Source of the DNA: Pseudogemmobacter sp044142105
Lineage (GTDB): Bacteria > Pseudomonadota > Alphaproteobacteria > Rhodobacterales > Rhodobacteraceae
Direction: 5' to 3'
DNA: 64,000 bases
Assembly: GCF_044142105.1 (NCBI RefSeq)
Contig: NZ_JBGTYM010000006.1
Span: 62,001 to 126,000, forward strand
Position numbers and translations under genes: made by a program. How positions within the stretch are numbered: the stretch's first letter is position 1; the number at the start of each line of letters is the position of its first letter. A model generated the notes under the pieces. It made no database searches. It had not been told where the DNA came from and saw only the letters and a program-made list of their open reading frames with translations. Below, piece by piece: positions 42,504 to 50,912 of this stretch.

Positions 42504-42513
42504 TTATCGCTAA
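42504..42513. promoter_or_regulatory. TTATCGCTAA, LacI-type operator candidate before the MFS gene
   Basis: Matches TTAnCGnTAA like the site before the PfkB-family kinase, but not a perfect palindrome. It lies 32-41 nt before the MFS start, a suitable repressor position. Confidence 0.4.
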
Positions 42514-42544
42514 TGCTGCATCTGCGAAATCGAGTTTTCCCGCC

Positions 42545-43774
42545 ATGTCCGCCGCCGCCTCTGCCGCAGCCCCTGCCCTCAAGACGCAATCGCCGAACCT
42601 GCTGATCGCCATTCTGGCCCTGGCGCTGGGGGCCTTTGCCATTGGCACCTCGGAATTCGCGGCGATGGGGCTTTTGCCGATCTTCGCTGCCGATCTGGGG
42701 GTGAGCGAGCCGCAGGCGGGCCATGTCATCAGTGCCTATGCGCTGGGGGTGGTGGTGGGGGCGCCCGTGACGACGATCCTGGGGGCAAGACTGCCGCGCC
42801 GGCGCTATGTCGCGGGGCTGATCGCGCTTTATGGCGTGCTGAACCTGCTGGCGGCGGTCTTGCCGGGCTTCTCGACGCTGGTCGCGGCGCGCTTTGCCGC
42901 CGGGCTGCCGCATGGCGGCTATCTGGGCGTCGCCATGCTGATGGCCGCCGACGCGCTGCCGCGCGACCAGAGGGCCAAGGGCGTGACGCAGGTTCTGCTG
43001 GGCCTGACGGTGGCGAATATCGTCGGCGTGCCGCTGGCGGGGGCGCTGGGGCAGGCCTTCGGCTGGCGCTTCGGCTTTGCCCTGCCGGGGCTGCTGGCGC
43101 TGGTGGCGGGGCTGCTGATCCTGAAATTCGCGCCACGCCAGGGGGTGGACCCCGAAGCGCGGCCGATGCGGGAACTGGCGGCGCTGGCCGATCCGGCGGT
43201 GATCATCACGCTTCTGGTGGGCGTTGTCGGCTCGGGCGGGATGTTCGCGGTCTATGCCTATCTGTCGGCGGCCCTCCTGGCCACGACCGCGCCGCCGGTC
43301 TGGGCGGTGGCGGCGCTGCTGTCCTGCTTCGGGATCGGCAGCACTTTGGGCAGCCTTCTGGCCGCGCGGGTGACGATCCGCCTGGGCGCCTTGCGCGCGG
43401 CGGCGGTGATGATCGTCTCGGCCATGCTGGCGCAGGGCTTCGCCGCCTGGGCGGTGGGGGATTGGCGGCTGATGCTGTTGTCGTCCTTCCTGCTCGGGCT
43501 GGGATCGAACCTCTTCGTCGCCTTGCAGACCCGGCTGATGGAAGTGGGCGGCAAGGGGCAGAGCATGGCAGCGGCGATGAACCATGCCGCCTTCAATGCG
43601 GCCAATGCGCTGGGGCCCTGGCTCGCCGGTCTGGCGCTGGCGGCGGGCTGGGGCTGGTCCTCCTCGGGTCTGGTCGGCATCGCGCTGTCGGCGGCGGGGA
43701 TGGTGGTGCTGGGCCTGGCCGCGCTGCAGGGACGGGCCGCGCGGGCGAGGCAAGGGGCGCTGGACGCGCGCTGA
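42545..43774 (+). CDS. MFS transporter, DHA1/AraJ-like
   Basis: A 409-residue protein with 12 predicted membrane helices. The first helix (ALALGAFAIGTSEFAAMGLLP) carries the GTxEF pattern of the AraJ/YdhP sugar or drug efflux group. Motif A appears as GARLPRRRY between helices 2 and 3, and VPLAGALGQAFGWRFGF in helix 5 matches motif C/D1. Likely an exporter of sugars, arabinose-like compounds or drugs. The ATG at 42545 gives a short cytoplasmic N-terminus; the frame is open further upstream. Confidence 0.83.
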   Translation: MSAAASAAAPALKTQSPNLLIAILALALGAFAIGTSEFAAMGLLPIFAADLGVSEPQAGHVISAYALGVVVGAPVTTILGARLPRRRYVAGLIALYGVLNLLAAVLPGFSTLVAARFAAGLPHGGYLGVAMLMAADALPRDQRAKGVTQVLLGLTVANIVGVPLAGALGQAFGWRFGFALPGLLALVAGLLILKFAPRQGVDPEARPMRELAALADPAVIITLLVGVVGSGGMFAVYAYLSAALLATTAPPVWAVAALLSCFGIGSTLGSLLAARVTIRLGALRAAAVMIVSAMLAQGFAAWAVGDWRLMLLSSFLLGLGSNLFVALQTRLMEVGGKGQSMAAAMNHAAFNAANALGPWLAGLALAAGWGWSSSGLVGIALSAAGMVVLGLAALQGRAARARQGALDAR

Positions 43775-43848
43775 CAAGCGGCAGAAAATCGGCTTCTGCC
43801 GCGCTTCCCCCCTTTTCAACCGGTGATTCCTTCGTATAGTCCGGCGCC

Positions 43849-43941
43849 ATGACCAAGGGTTTCGCCACGTCCATCCGCCATGCCGACGGCTTTGCCGTCG
43901 CACTGCCCCTTGGTCAGCTTCTGCTTCTTAGCCGCCTCTGA
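43849..43941 (+). CDS. leuA leader peptide
   Basis: A 30-residue ORF before leuA, MTKGFATSIRHADGFAVALP and then a Leu-rich end with QLLLLSRL. Four consecutive Leu codons (CTT CTG CTT CTT) and a last Leu before the stop are the mark of attenuation by leucyl-tRNA supply. The stop codon is inside the left arm of a strong hairpin. It starts 84 nt upstream of the leuA ATG. Confidence 0.82.
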   Translation: MTKGFATSIRHADGFAVALPLGQLLLLSRL

Positions 43942-43971
43942 GCGTGCCCCCGGGGCGCGACCGCTCAGAGG
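43935..43971 (+). promoter_or_regulatory. Attenuator hairpin of leuA
   Basis: CCTCTGAGCG (43935-43944) pairs with CGCTCAGAGG (43962-43971), and the interior GC-rich part folds further. The left arm overlaps the end of the leader peptide, so ribosome position decides whether it forms. No T-tract follows, so the competing structure or Rho may set the outcome. Confidence 0.7.
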
Positions 43972-44024
43972 TGACCAGCGCCCGCCGAAGAGAAGCACCA
44001 GGCTAGGATGAAGGATCCCAAGAC

Positions 44025-45602
44025 ATGGCCACCGAGACCCAAACGCAACCCCGCGTCCTGATTTTCGATACCACCCTGCGCGATGGCGAACAGTCGCCCG
44101 GCGCGACCATGACCCATGAAGAGAAGCTGGAGATCGCCGGTCTTCTGGACGAGATGGGCGTGGATATCATCGAGGCGGGCTTTCCGATTGCCAGCGAGGG
44201 CGATTTCGCCGCGGTGAGCGAAATCGCGAAACGGGCGCGGAATTCGACGATCTGCGGGCTGGCGCGGGCGAATTTCAAGGATATCGACCGCTGCTGGGAG
44301 GCGGTGAAACACGCGAAAAGCCCGCGCATCCATACGTTCATCGGCACGTCGCCGCTGCATCGGGCGATCCCGAACCTGACCATGGACGAGATGGCCGCGC
44401 GCATCCATGACACGGTGACGCATGCCCGCAACCTGTGCGACAATGTGCAATGGTCGCCGATGGATGCGACAAGGACCGAGCATGACTATCTGTGCCGGGT
44501 GGTGGAAATCGCGATCAAGGCCGGCGCCACCACGATCAACATTCCCGATACGGTGGGCTATACCTATCCGTTCGAGAGCGCGAAGATCATCGCCATGCTG
44601 AAAGAGCGGGTGCCGGGCGCCGACGAGATCATCTTCGCCACCCATTGCCACAATGATCTGGGCATGGCGACGGCCAACAGCCTGGCCGCGGTGGAAGCGG
44701 GCGCGCGGCAGATCGAATGCACGATCAACGGCCTGGGCGAACGGGCCGGGAATACCGCTTTGGAAGAGGTGGTGATGGCGATGAAGGTCAGGAATGACAT
44801 CCTGCCCTATCGCACCGGCATCGACACCACGAAGATCATGCATCTGTCGCGCCGCGTCTCGACCGTGTCGGGCTTTGTCGTCCAGCCCAACAAGGCCATC
44901 GTCGGCAAGAACGCCTTCCTGCATGAAAGCGGCATCCATCAGGATGGCGTGCTGAAGAATGTCGAGACCTTCGAGATCATGCGCCCCGAGGATATCGGGC
45001 TGACGCAAAAGAACATTGCGATGGGCAAGCATTCGGGCCGGGCGGCGCTGCGCTCGAAGCTGAAGGAACTGGGGGTCGAGCTGGCCGACAACCAGCTGAA
45101 CGATGTCTTCGTGCGGTTCAAGGCTTTGGCCGATCGCAAGAAGGAGGTCTATGACGAGGACCTGATCGCGCTGGTGTCGGACGAGCAGACCAATGACGCC
45201 TATGAATATCTGCAGTTGAAGAAGCTGCGGGTGATCTGTGGCACCGAAGGCCCGCAGGAGGCCGAGATGGTGCTGGCGATCGACGGGGTCGAGCACACAA
45301 TCGACGCCACCGGCGACGGGCCTGTGGATGCGGCCTTCATGTGCGTGAAGATGCTTTATCCGCACAAGGCGCGGCTGCAGGTCTATCAGGTCCATGCCGT
45401 GACCGAAGGCACCGATGCCCAGGCGACCGTCAGCGTGCGGCTGGAAGAGGATGGCCGCATCGCCACCGGCAGTTCGGCCGATACCGATACGATCGTCGCC
45501 TCGGTCAAGGCCTATATCAACGGGCTGAACCGGCTGATCGTGCGGCGTCAGAAGACCGCGCCGAATGACGACGTGAAGACGGTGACTTATCACGGGGAAT
45601 AG
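44025..45602 (+). CDS. leuA: 2-isopropylmalate synthase
   Basis: A 525-residue enzyme for the first step of leucine synthesis, condensing acetyl-CoA with 2-oxoisovalerate. N-terminal TIM barrel with FDTTLRDGEQSPGATM, the metal-binding HCHNDLGMATANS and the GLGERAGNTALEEV motif. The C-terminal LeuA allosteric domain (about 390-510) for leucine inhibition is present. Controlled by the leader peptide upstream. Length is typical. Confidence 0.95.
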   Translation: MATETQTQPRVLIFDTTLRDGEQSPGATMTHEEKLEIAGLLDEMGVDIIEAGFPIASEGDFAAVSEIAKRARNSTICGLARANFKDIDRCWEAVKHAKSPRIHTFIGTSPLHRAIPNLTMDEMAARIHDTVTHARNLCDNVQWSPMDATRTEHDYLCRVVEIAIKAGATTINIPDTVGYTYPFESAKIIAMLKERVPGADEIIFATHCHNDLGMATANSLAAVEAGARQIECTINGLGERAGNTALEEVVMAMKVRNDILPYRTGIDTTKIMHLSRRVSTVSGFVVQPNKAIVGKNAFLHESGIHQDGVLKNVETFEIMRPEDIGLTQKNIAMGKHSGRAALRSKLKELGVELADNQLNDVFVRFKALADRKKEVYDEDLIALVSDEQTNDAYEYLQLKKLRVICGTEGPQEAEMVLAIDGVEHTIDATGDGPVDAAFMCVKMLYPHKARLQVYQVHAVTEGTDAQATVSVRLEEDGRIATGSSADTDTIVASVKAYINGLNRLIVRRQKTAPNDDVKTVTYHGE

Positions 45603-45686
45603 GCCGGGCTTGCTGATTGCCTTTGGCGTCTCATCGCTGTGCGCGCTGTGCGGCGATGAGGCCCGAAGCCGCGACAAGGGGCCCCG

Positions 45687-46442
45687 TCAACGCAGCCAGG
45701 CCGAAAGGTCACGGCCGATCAGGGTTTCGGTGCGCCGGATGTCGTCGCGGTACAGCGCGCGCAGATAGGCGATGTCCGCCGGATCGGGCGGGGCCAGGCC
45801 CGGGTCGCTGCGGAAATGGCCGCTTTCAGTCCGGGGCACCGGGCTGGAGGGCGGCCGCGCCCCCAGAAACCCGCACAGCTCGGCCAGGCTGCCGAGCGGA
45901 TCGCGCGCCAGATCCTCGTTCAGCAGGAAGTGCATCTGGCCTTGCGGAAAGCGCCGGATCATCTGGTCGATCTGGGCAGCATAGAAGCCGCGCTCGACAT
46001 AGCTGAAATTGCGGAGATTGCGCGCGATGCGCTGCCGTCCCTCGCGGATGGCCCGGTTGAAGGGCAAGTCCTCGGCCCCGCGCGTGACCTGCATGCGCCA
46101 TTGCGAATAGGCCCGCGCCGCCGGGTCGCGCAGGATGGCGATCAGTCGCATGGCGGGATTGTAGGCCCGGATGCGGTCAAGACAATCTGGGCGGAACATG
46201 TAGTAGGGCGTCGCCTCGCCGCAGATCTGACGCGGCGCCGCTGGGGCGAAGGCGGCCTCATAGCCGGCATAGTCGGGACGGACCCAATCCACCCCCGTCT
46301 CGTCATCGAAGAAATGCAACTCCTTGCGGTCGGGCAGACAGAGATCGTCACATCGGCGCAGATGCGCGTAGAGTGCGGTCGTCCCCGCCTTCTGCGCGCC
46401 AACGATCAGGAAGGCGACCCGGGGCGAGCGCGGATCAGACAT
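45687..46442 (-). CDS. Sulfotransferase family protein
   Basis: A 251-residue PAPS-dependent sulfotransferase-like enzyme. The 5'-phosphosulfate loop is VGAQKAGTTALYAHL (about 14-28), and the 3'-phosphate region is AILRDPAARAYSQW. The acceptor is unknown; in this family heparan-like sugars, tyrosine or lipids are possible. The start codon is in ATGTCTGA, so it overlaps the stop of the upstream sulfotransferase-like gene by 8 nt. The frame runs further up but is shadowed by that gene. Confidence 0.82.
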   Translation of the reverse strand: MSDPRSPRVAFLIVGAQKAGTTALYAHLRRCDDLCLPDRKELHFFDDETGVDWVRPDYAGYEAAFAPAAPRQICGEATPYYMFRPDCLDRIRAYNPAMRLIAILRDPAARAYSQWRMQVTRGAEDLPFNRAIREGRQRIARNLRNFSYVERGFYAAQIDQMIRRFPQGQMHFLLNEDLARDPLGSLAELCGFLGARPPSSPVPRTESGHFRSDPGLAPPDPADIAYLRALYRDDIRRTETLIGRDLSAWLR

Positions 46443-47199
46443 AGTCGAAGGCGCGCAGACCCGGCAGGGCCGCCGCCTGCACCGCGGGGGCAGAATCGGG
46501 CGGCAAGGCAGTGTGACGCTGCGGCACCGGCGCACCGGGCGGCATGTCGGCGCAGGCCGCGGCGAATTGCGGCAGATCAAGGGACCGGAACAGCGCCGCC
46601 GCGCAGCCCGCCGGATCGCGCGCCACATCTTCGTAGCGCAGCCGCAGATAGCACGGGCCGAGCCGATCCGTCGCGAAGCTGGCCACGGCCAGATTGCTGT
46701 CAGACCAGAATTGCGCCCTGGCGACCGGGCTGTCCTCGCCCTGGGGGCGGTGCAGGCGATACTGGCGCTGGTTGGTCGACAGCGCCATGTCGCGGCCGTC
46801 GCGCACGACATGGATCACCCGCAGCGCCGGACAAAGCCGCAGGGACAGCGGCAGAAGGAACATTGAGCGGGGGTTTTGCCAGCCCCAGACAGCGCCTTCG
46901 GGACGGCCGGTCAGATGGCGAGACAGGGCCTCGCGCCAGAGCGCGAGCGCCGGGGGCGGCGGCTCGGTCCCGGGGTCGCGGATCAGCGCCGCCTCGCCAT
47001 CGAGGGCGAGGAGGCCGATCGTATCGACAAGATCGAGCGAATCCTCGGCCCCGTTGCGGTTGCCCCCCAGAAACACCCCGGCGCGCCGGAGGATCTGGCC
47101 CAGGATGCGTGTTCCCGATCCGCCCGAGACGCAGACACAGATCACGGGCATGGCGAACGGGTCGGGCGGGACGGAGAACGGTTCGGCAAGGTCAGACAT
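46435..47199 (-). CDS. Second sulfotransferase-like protein
   Basis: A 254-residue protein with a P-loop-like start (ICVCVSGGSGTRILGQIL) and the 3'-phosphate motif VIHVVRDGRDMALS typical of sulfotransferases. The 5' loop is unusual, SGGSGTR instead of KxGT-type, so PAPS binding or the acceptor may differ. Overlaps the downstream sulfotransferase gene by 8 nt; the pair may act on the same product. Start at 47199 is the best guess; M at 47154 is an alternative. Confidence 0.75.
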   Translation of the reverse strand: MSDLAEPFSVPPDPFAMPVICVCVSGGSGTRILGQILRRAGVFLGGNRNGAEDSLDLVDTIGLLALDGEAALIRDPGTEPPPPALALWREALSRHLTGRPEGAVWGWQNPRSMFLLPLSLRLCPALRVIHVVRDGRDMALSTNQRQYRLHRPQGEDSPVARAQFWSDSNLAVASFATDRLGPCYLRLRYEDVARDPAGCAAALFRSLDLPQFAAACADMPPGAPVPQRHTALPPDSAPAVQAAALPGLRAFDYV

Positions 47200-47269
47200 G
47201 GCCGCCAGTTGTTCTGCGCCGTGGCGGAGGGTCAAGGGGCGGCGAGTCACATGCGACGAAGACGGCCGT

Positions 47270-48025
47270 TCATCCCTTCATCTCTTGCAGCGTATTGCCG
47301 CCATCGACCACGAGCGTGGTTCCCGTGACATAGCTGGCCTCGTCCGAGGCCAGGAACAGCGCGCAGGCCGCCACTTCATCGGGCGTGCCGGGGCGGCCTG
47401 CGGGGGTCTTGGCCCCGGCGCGTATCTCTTTCGGACTGGAGCTGGCAGTGGCGATCCATCCCGGCAGGACGGCGTTGCAGGTGATGCCGTGGCGTCCGTA
47501 TTCCAGAGCGATGGAGCGGGTCATGCCGGTGATGCCGGCCTTGGCGGTGGCATAGGCGGAGGAGCCGTCGATGGCAACCATCGGGCCGGTGACCGAGGCG
47601 ATGTTGACGATGCGGCCATAACCGCGTTCGGCCATGCCCGGCAGAGCGGCGCGGCAGCAATGGAAGGTCGTGTTGATGTTCAGGGCCATGTGATGCGCCC
47701 AGGCTTGATCGGACCATCCGGCAAGGCTTTGGCGCGCGACCCGCTTGCCGGTCTGCACCATGCCTGCGTTGTTCACCAGAAGCTCGACCGGGCCAAGCTG
47801 CGTCGCGACTTCGGCGAAAAGTGCCGCGACCTGCGCGGGGTCGGTCAGGTCGGCCACATGGCCCATGCAGCCCAGCGCCCGCGCGCGATCCTGCACATGC
47901 GGCCCGGTCGCGGTCACGCAGACCCGCGCCCCTGCGGCGAGCAAGGCGCGGGCGATGGCATAGCCGATTCCCCCCTCAGACCCTGCGCCGGTCACCAGCG
48001 CGACCCGATCCTTAACTCCGGCCAT
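47270..48025 (-). CDS. SDR-family NAD(P)-dependent oxidoreductase
   Basis: A 251-residue classical SDR of the 3-oxoacyl-ACP reductase/FabG-like type. Cofactor motif VTGAGSEGGIGYAIAR (about 11-26), NNAG, catalytic Ser in IASVTG and YxxxK as YATAK, and the C-terminal YVTGTTLVVDGGNTL. The TGAGSxGGIG form has one extra residue in the glycine motif. Substrate unknown. Same strand as the two sulfotransferase-like genes, 70 nt upstream of them. Confidence 0.85.
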   Translation of the reverse strand: MAGVKDRVALVTGAGSEGGIGYAIARALLAAGARVCVTATGPHVQDRARALGCMGHVADLTDPAQVAALFAEVATQLGPVELLVNNAGMVQTGKRVARQSLAGWSDQAWAHHMALNINTTFHCCRAALPGMAERGYGRIVNIASVTGPMVAIDGSSAYATAKAGITGMTRSIALEYGRHGITCNAVLPGWIATASSSPKEIRAGAKTPAGRPGTPDEVAACALFLASDEASYVTGTTLVVDGGNTLQEMKG

Positions 48026-48278
48026 GCGGCCCCCCTTTCCGCCTTGCGCGGCAGATGTTGCAAAAGGTCAATTCTTGCACTGTTCTACGCCAGATCCGGC
48101 CTTCGAATATTGAGTTTTTTCAGTCGCGCAGAATTGCGCAGGGTGGTTTTTGCCCGGCCTTTCCCTCGGGCAGGCGAATGCGTATAGGAAGGCGCCCTCT
48201 GCACTTGGCCGAGTCTTTCACGACCGAGTCGTCGGGCCTCATCGCCGCCCCGCTTCCTCTCGCAAAGGACCGCCCCGC

Positions 48279-49316
48279 ATGTCCATCCTTTCAGGCCTTT
48301 TTTCCTCCGACATGGCCATCGACCTGGGGACGGCGAATACGCTGGTCTATATCCGCGGCAAGGGGATCGTGCTGAACGAGCCTTCGGTGGTGGCCTATCA
48401 CGTCAAGGACGGCAAGAAGGTGGTGCTGGCCGTGGGCGAGGATGCCAAGCTGATGCTGGGCCGCACGCCGGGCAGCATCGAGGCGATCCGGCCGATGCGC
48501 GACGGGGTGATCGCGGATTTCGACTCTGCCGAACAGATGATCAAGCATTTCATCCGCAAGGTGCAGAACCGCCGGGTCTTCGGGAACCTGAAGGTCATCG
48601 TCTGCGTGCCGCATGGCGCGACGCCGGTGGAAAAGCGGGCGATCCGCAATTCGGTGCTGCAGGCGGGCGCACGGCGGGCGGGGTTGATCGCGGAACCGAT
48701 TGCGGCGGCAATTGGCGCGGGGATGCCGATCACCGAGCCGACCGGGAACATGGTCGTGGATATCGGCGGCGGGACCACGGAAGTGGCGGTCCTGTCGCTG
48801 GGCGACATCGTCTATGCCCGCTCGGTGCGCGTGGGCGGCGACCGGATGGACGATTCGATCATCAGCTATCTGCGGCGTCATCAGAACCTTCTGATCGGCG
48901 AGTCGACGGCCGAGCGGATCAAGACCTCGATCGGCACGGCCCGGATGCCCGATGACGGGCGCGGGGCGAGCATGCAGATCCGCGGCCGCGACCTGTTGAA
49001 CGGCGTGCCGAAGGAGACCGAGATCAACCAGGCCCAGGTGGCCGAGGCGCTGGCCGAACCCGTGCAGCAGATTTGCGATGCGGTGATGCAGGCGCTGGAA
49101 GCGACCCCGCCCGATCTGGCCGCCGATATCGTCGATCGCGGCGTGATGCTGACCGGGGGCGGGGCGCTCTTGGGCGATCTGGACCTGGCGCTGCGAGAAC
49201 AGACCGGCCTTTCGATCTCGGTCGCCAACGAGTCACTGAATTGTGTTGCCCTGGGCACCGGCAAGGCGCTGGAATACGAGAAACAGCTGCGGCATGTGAT
49301 CGATTACGACAGCTGA
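48279..49316 (+). CDS. mreB: Rod shape-determining protein MreB
   Basis: A 345-residue actin-like ATPase that positions cell-wall synthesis. Phosphate 1 motif AIDLGTANTLVYIRGKGIVLNEPSVVA, phosphate 2 VVDIGGGTTEVAVLS, adenosine motif VMLTGGGALLGDLD. The N-terminus SILSGLFSSDMA is the amphipathic membrane-binding type. Start at 48279; the frame upstream is not conserved. First gene of the mre operon; about 250 nt of non-coding DNA before it should hold the promoter. Confidence 0.95.
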   Translation: MSILSGLFSSDMAIDLGTANTLVYIRGKGIVLNEPSVVAYHVKDGKKVVLAVGEDAKLMLGRTPGSIEAIRPMRDGVIADFDSAEQMIKHFIRKVQNRRVFGNLKVIVCVPHGATPVEKRAIRNSVLQAGARRAGLIAEPIAAAIGAGMPITEPTGNMVVDIGGGTTEVAVLSLGDIVYARSVRVGGDRMDDSIISYLRRHQNLLIGESTAERIKTSIGTARMPDDGRGASMQIRGRDLLNGVPKETEINQAQVAEALAEPVQQICDAVMQALEATPPDLAADIVDRGVMLTGGGALLGDLDLALREQTGLSISVANESLNCVALGTGKALEYEKQLRHVIDYDS

Positions 49317-49363
49317 GGAACCCGGCCCTGCCCGTTCCCGGCTGACAGCCCAGAGAGGCGCCC

Positions 49364-50362
49364 TTGTCGAAGACCCGCATCGGACCGGAAGACTATGCGC
49401 GCCCCCTGCGCCGCCTGCTGGTGGGGGTGCTTGTGCTGCTGCTTCTGGTGCTGTTCCTGGTCTGGCGGATCGACAGCCCGCGGGTGGAGCGGTTTCGCGC
49501 GGCCCTGGTCGACGCTTTGGTGCCGAACCTGGAATGGGCGCTGGTGCCGGTGGCCAAGGTCGCCGACATGGTCGACGATTTCCAAAGCTACACGCGGATT
49601 TACGAGCAGAACCAGGAGCTGAAGCGCGAGCTTCAGAAGATGAAGGCCTGGAAGGAAGCGGCCGAGCAGCTGGAGCAGAAGAATGCCCGGCTTCTGGACC
49701 TGAACCATGTCCGGCTGGACCCTAAGCTGACGCATATCACCGGGGTGGTCATGGCCGACAGCGGCAGCCCGTTCCGGCAATCGGTGCTGTTGAACGTGGG
49801 CGCGCGCGACGGGATTCGCGATGGCTGGGCGACCATGGACGGGATCGGATTCGTGGGCCGCATCTCGGGCCTGGGCGAACGGACCTCACGCGTGATCCTG
49901 GTGACCGATTCGAACAGCCGCATCCCGGTGACGGTGCAGCCTTCGGGGCAGAAGGCGCTGTTGTCGGGCGACAACTCGCCCCTGCCGCTTCTGGATTTCA
50001 TCGAGGATGCCGATGAGGTGCGACCGGGCGACCGGGTGGTGACCTCGGGCGATGGCGAGGTGCTGCCGGCGGGCCTGCTGGTCGGCCAGGTGGTGCGCGG
50101 CACCGACAACCGGCTGCGCGTGGCGCTGTCGGCCGACTACCAGCGGCTTGAATTCCTGCGCGTGCTGCGCAGCCATGACATAGAGCCGATTTCCGATCCG
50201 GGCGGGCTGATCGCACCGCCCCTGCTGCCTTCGGACCCCGCCCCGGTGGTGGATGGCGAGGGTGACGCGGCGGCCCCGCCGGTGCAGGGCGGCGGCGATG
50301 TGGGCGAGACCGGCTCGGGCGACACCGAGGGCGGCGCCTCGGGCAGCGGGTCCCTGCCATGA
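49364..50362 (+). CDS. mreC: Rod shape-determining protein MreC
   Basis: A 332-residue inner-membrane protein. One membrane helix (about 19-37), a periplasmic coiled coil (about 65-110: YEQNQELKRELQKMKAWKEAAEQLEQ) and then the MreC beta-barrel core (TGVVMADSGSPFRQSVLLNVGARDGI). A Pro/Gly/Asp-rich tail ends the protein. It starts with TTG at 49364 with GAGAGG 6 nt upstream; there is no suitable ATG. The mreD start overlaps its stop by 4 nt. Confidence 0.93.
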   Translation: MSKTRIGPEDYARPLRRLLVGVLVLLLLVLFLVWRIDSPRVERFRAALVDALVPNLEWALVPVAKVADMVDDFQSYTRIYEQNQELKRELQKMKAWKEAAEQLEQKNARLLDLNHVRLDPKLTHITGVVMADSGSPFRQSVLLNVGARDGIRDGWATMDGIGFVGRISGLGERTSRVILVTDSNSRIPVTVQPSGQKALLSGDNSPLPLLDFIEDADEVRPGDRVVTSGDGEVLPAGLLVGQVVRGTDNRLRVALSADYQRLEFLRVLRSHDIEPISDPGGLIAPPLLPSDPAPVVDGEGDAAAPPVQGGGDVGETGSGDTEGGASGSGSLP

Positions 50363-50898
50363 ACCGGCTGCTGCAGACCGATCCCTGGGGTTATCGCGGG
50401 CTGTTCCTGGCGCTGGCACTGTTGCTTCTTTTCCTGCGGCTTTTGCCGCTGGGCAATACGGCGGGCGCCCTGCCCGGCCCCGATCTCATGCTGTGCCTGA
50501 CGCTGGCCTGGATGATGCGGCGGCCCGATTTCCTGCCGGTCTGGATGCTGGTGGTGGTCTTCCTGGCCGAGGATCTGATCCTGATGCGCCCGCCGGGCCT
50601 GTGGACGGCGCTGGTGCTGGTGGCGACCGAGTTCCTGCGCGCCCGCACCGCGCTGACGCGCGAACTGAACTTTCTGGTCGAATGGCTCCTGGCCTCGGGG
50701 TTGATGCTGGCGATGCTGCTGGTCTATCGCACGGTCTTCGTTGTCACGCTTCTGCCGCAGCCGCCCTTTGGCTTTGCCGCGGTTCAGGTGGCCTGGTCGG
50801 CGCTGGCCTATCCGGTGGTCGTTGGCCTGTCGCGGCTGGTCTTCGACCTGCGCAAACCCGCAACGGGCGAGATCGACGATCAAGGGAGGCGCCTGTGA
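50359..50898 (+). CDS. mreD: Rod shape-determining protein MreD
   Basis: A 179-residue membrane protein with about five hydrophobic helices (LFLALALLLLFLRLLPL, then PGPDLMLCLTLAWMMRRP, and three further ones). The DLMLCLTLAW segment is typical of alphaproteobacterial MreD. It overlaps mreC by 4 nt (ATGA) and precedes mrdA by 14 nt. Links MreC to the elongasome. Confidence 0.9.
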   Translation: MNRLLQTDPWGYRGLFLALALLLLFLRLLPLGNTAGALPGPDLMLCLTLAWMMRRPDFLPVWMLVVVFLAEDLILMRPPGLWTALVLVATEFLRARTALTRELNFLVEWLLASGLMLAMLLVYRTVFVVTLLPQPPFGFAAVQVAWSALAYPVVVGLSRLVFDLRKPATGEIDDQGRRL

Positions 50899-50912
50899 AT
50901 GCGTAAGTCCCC

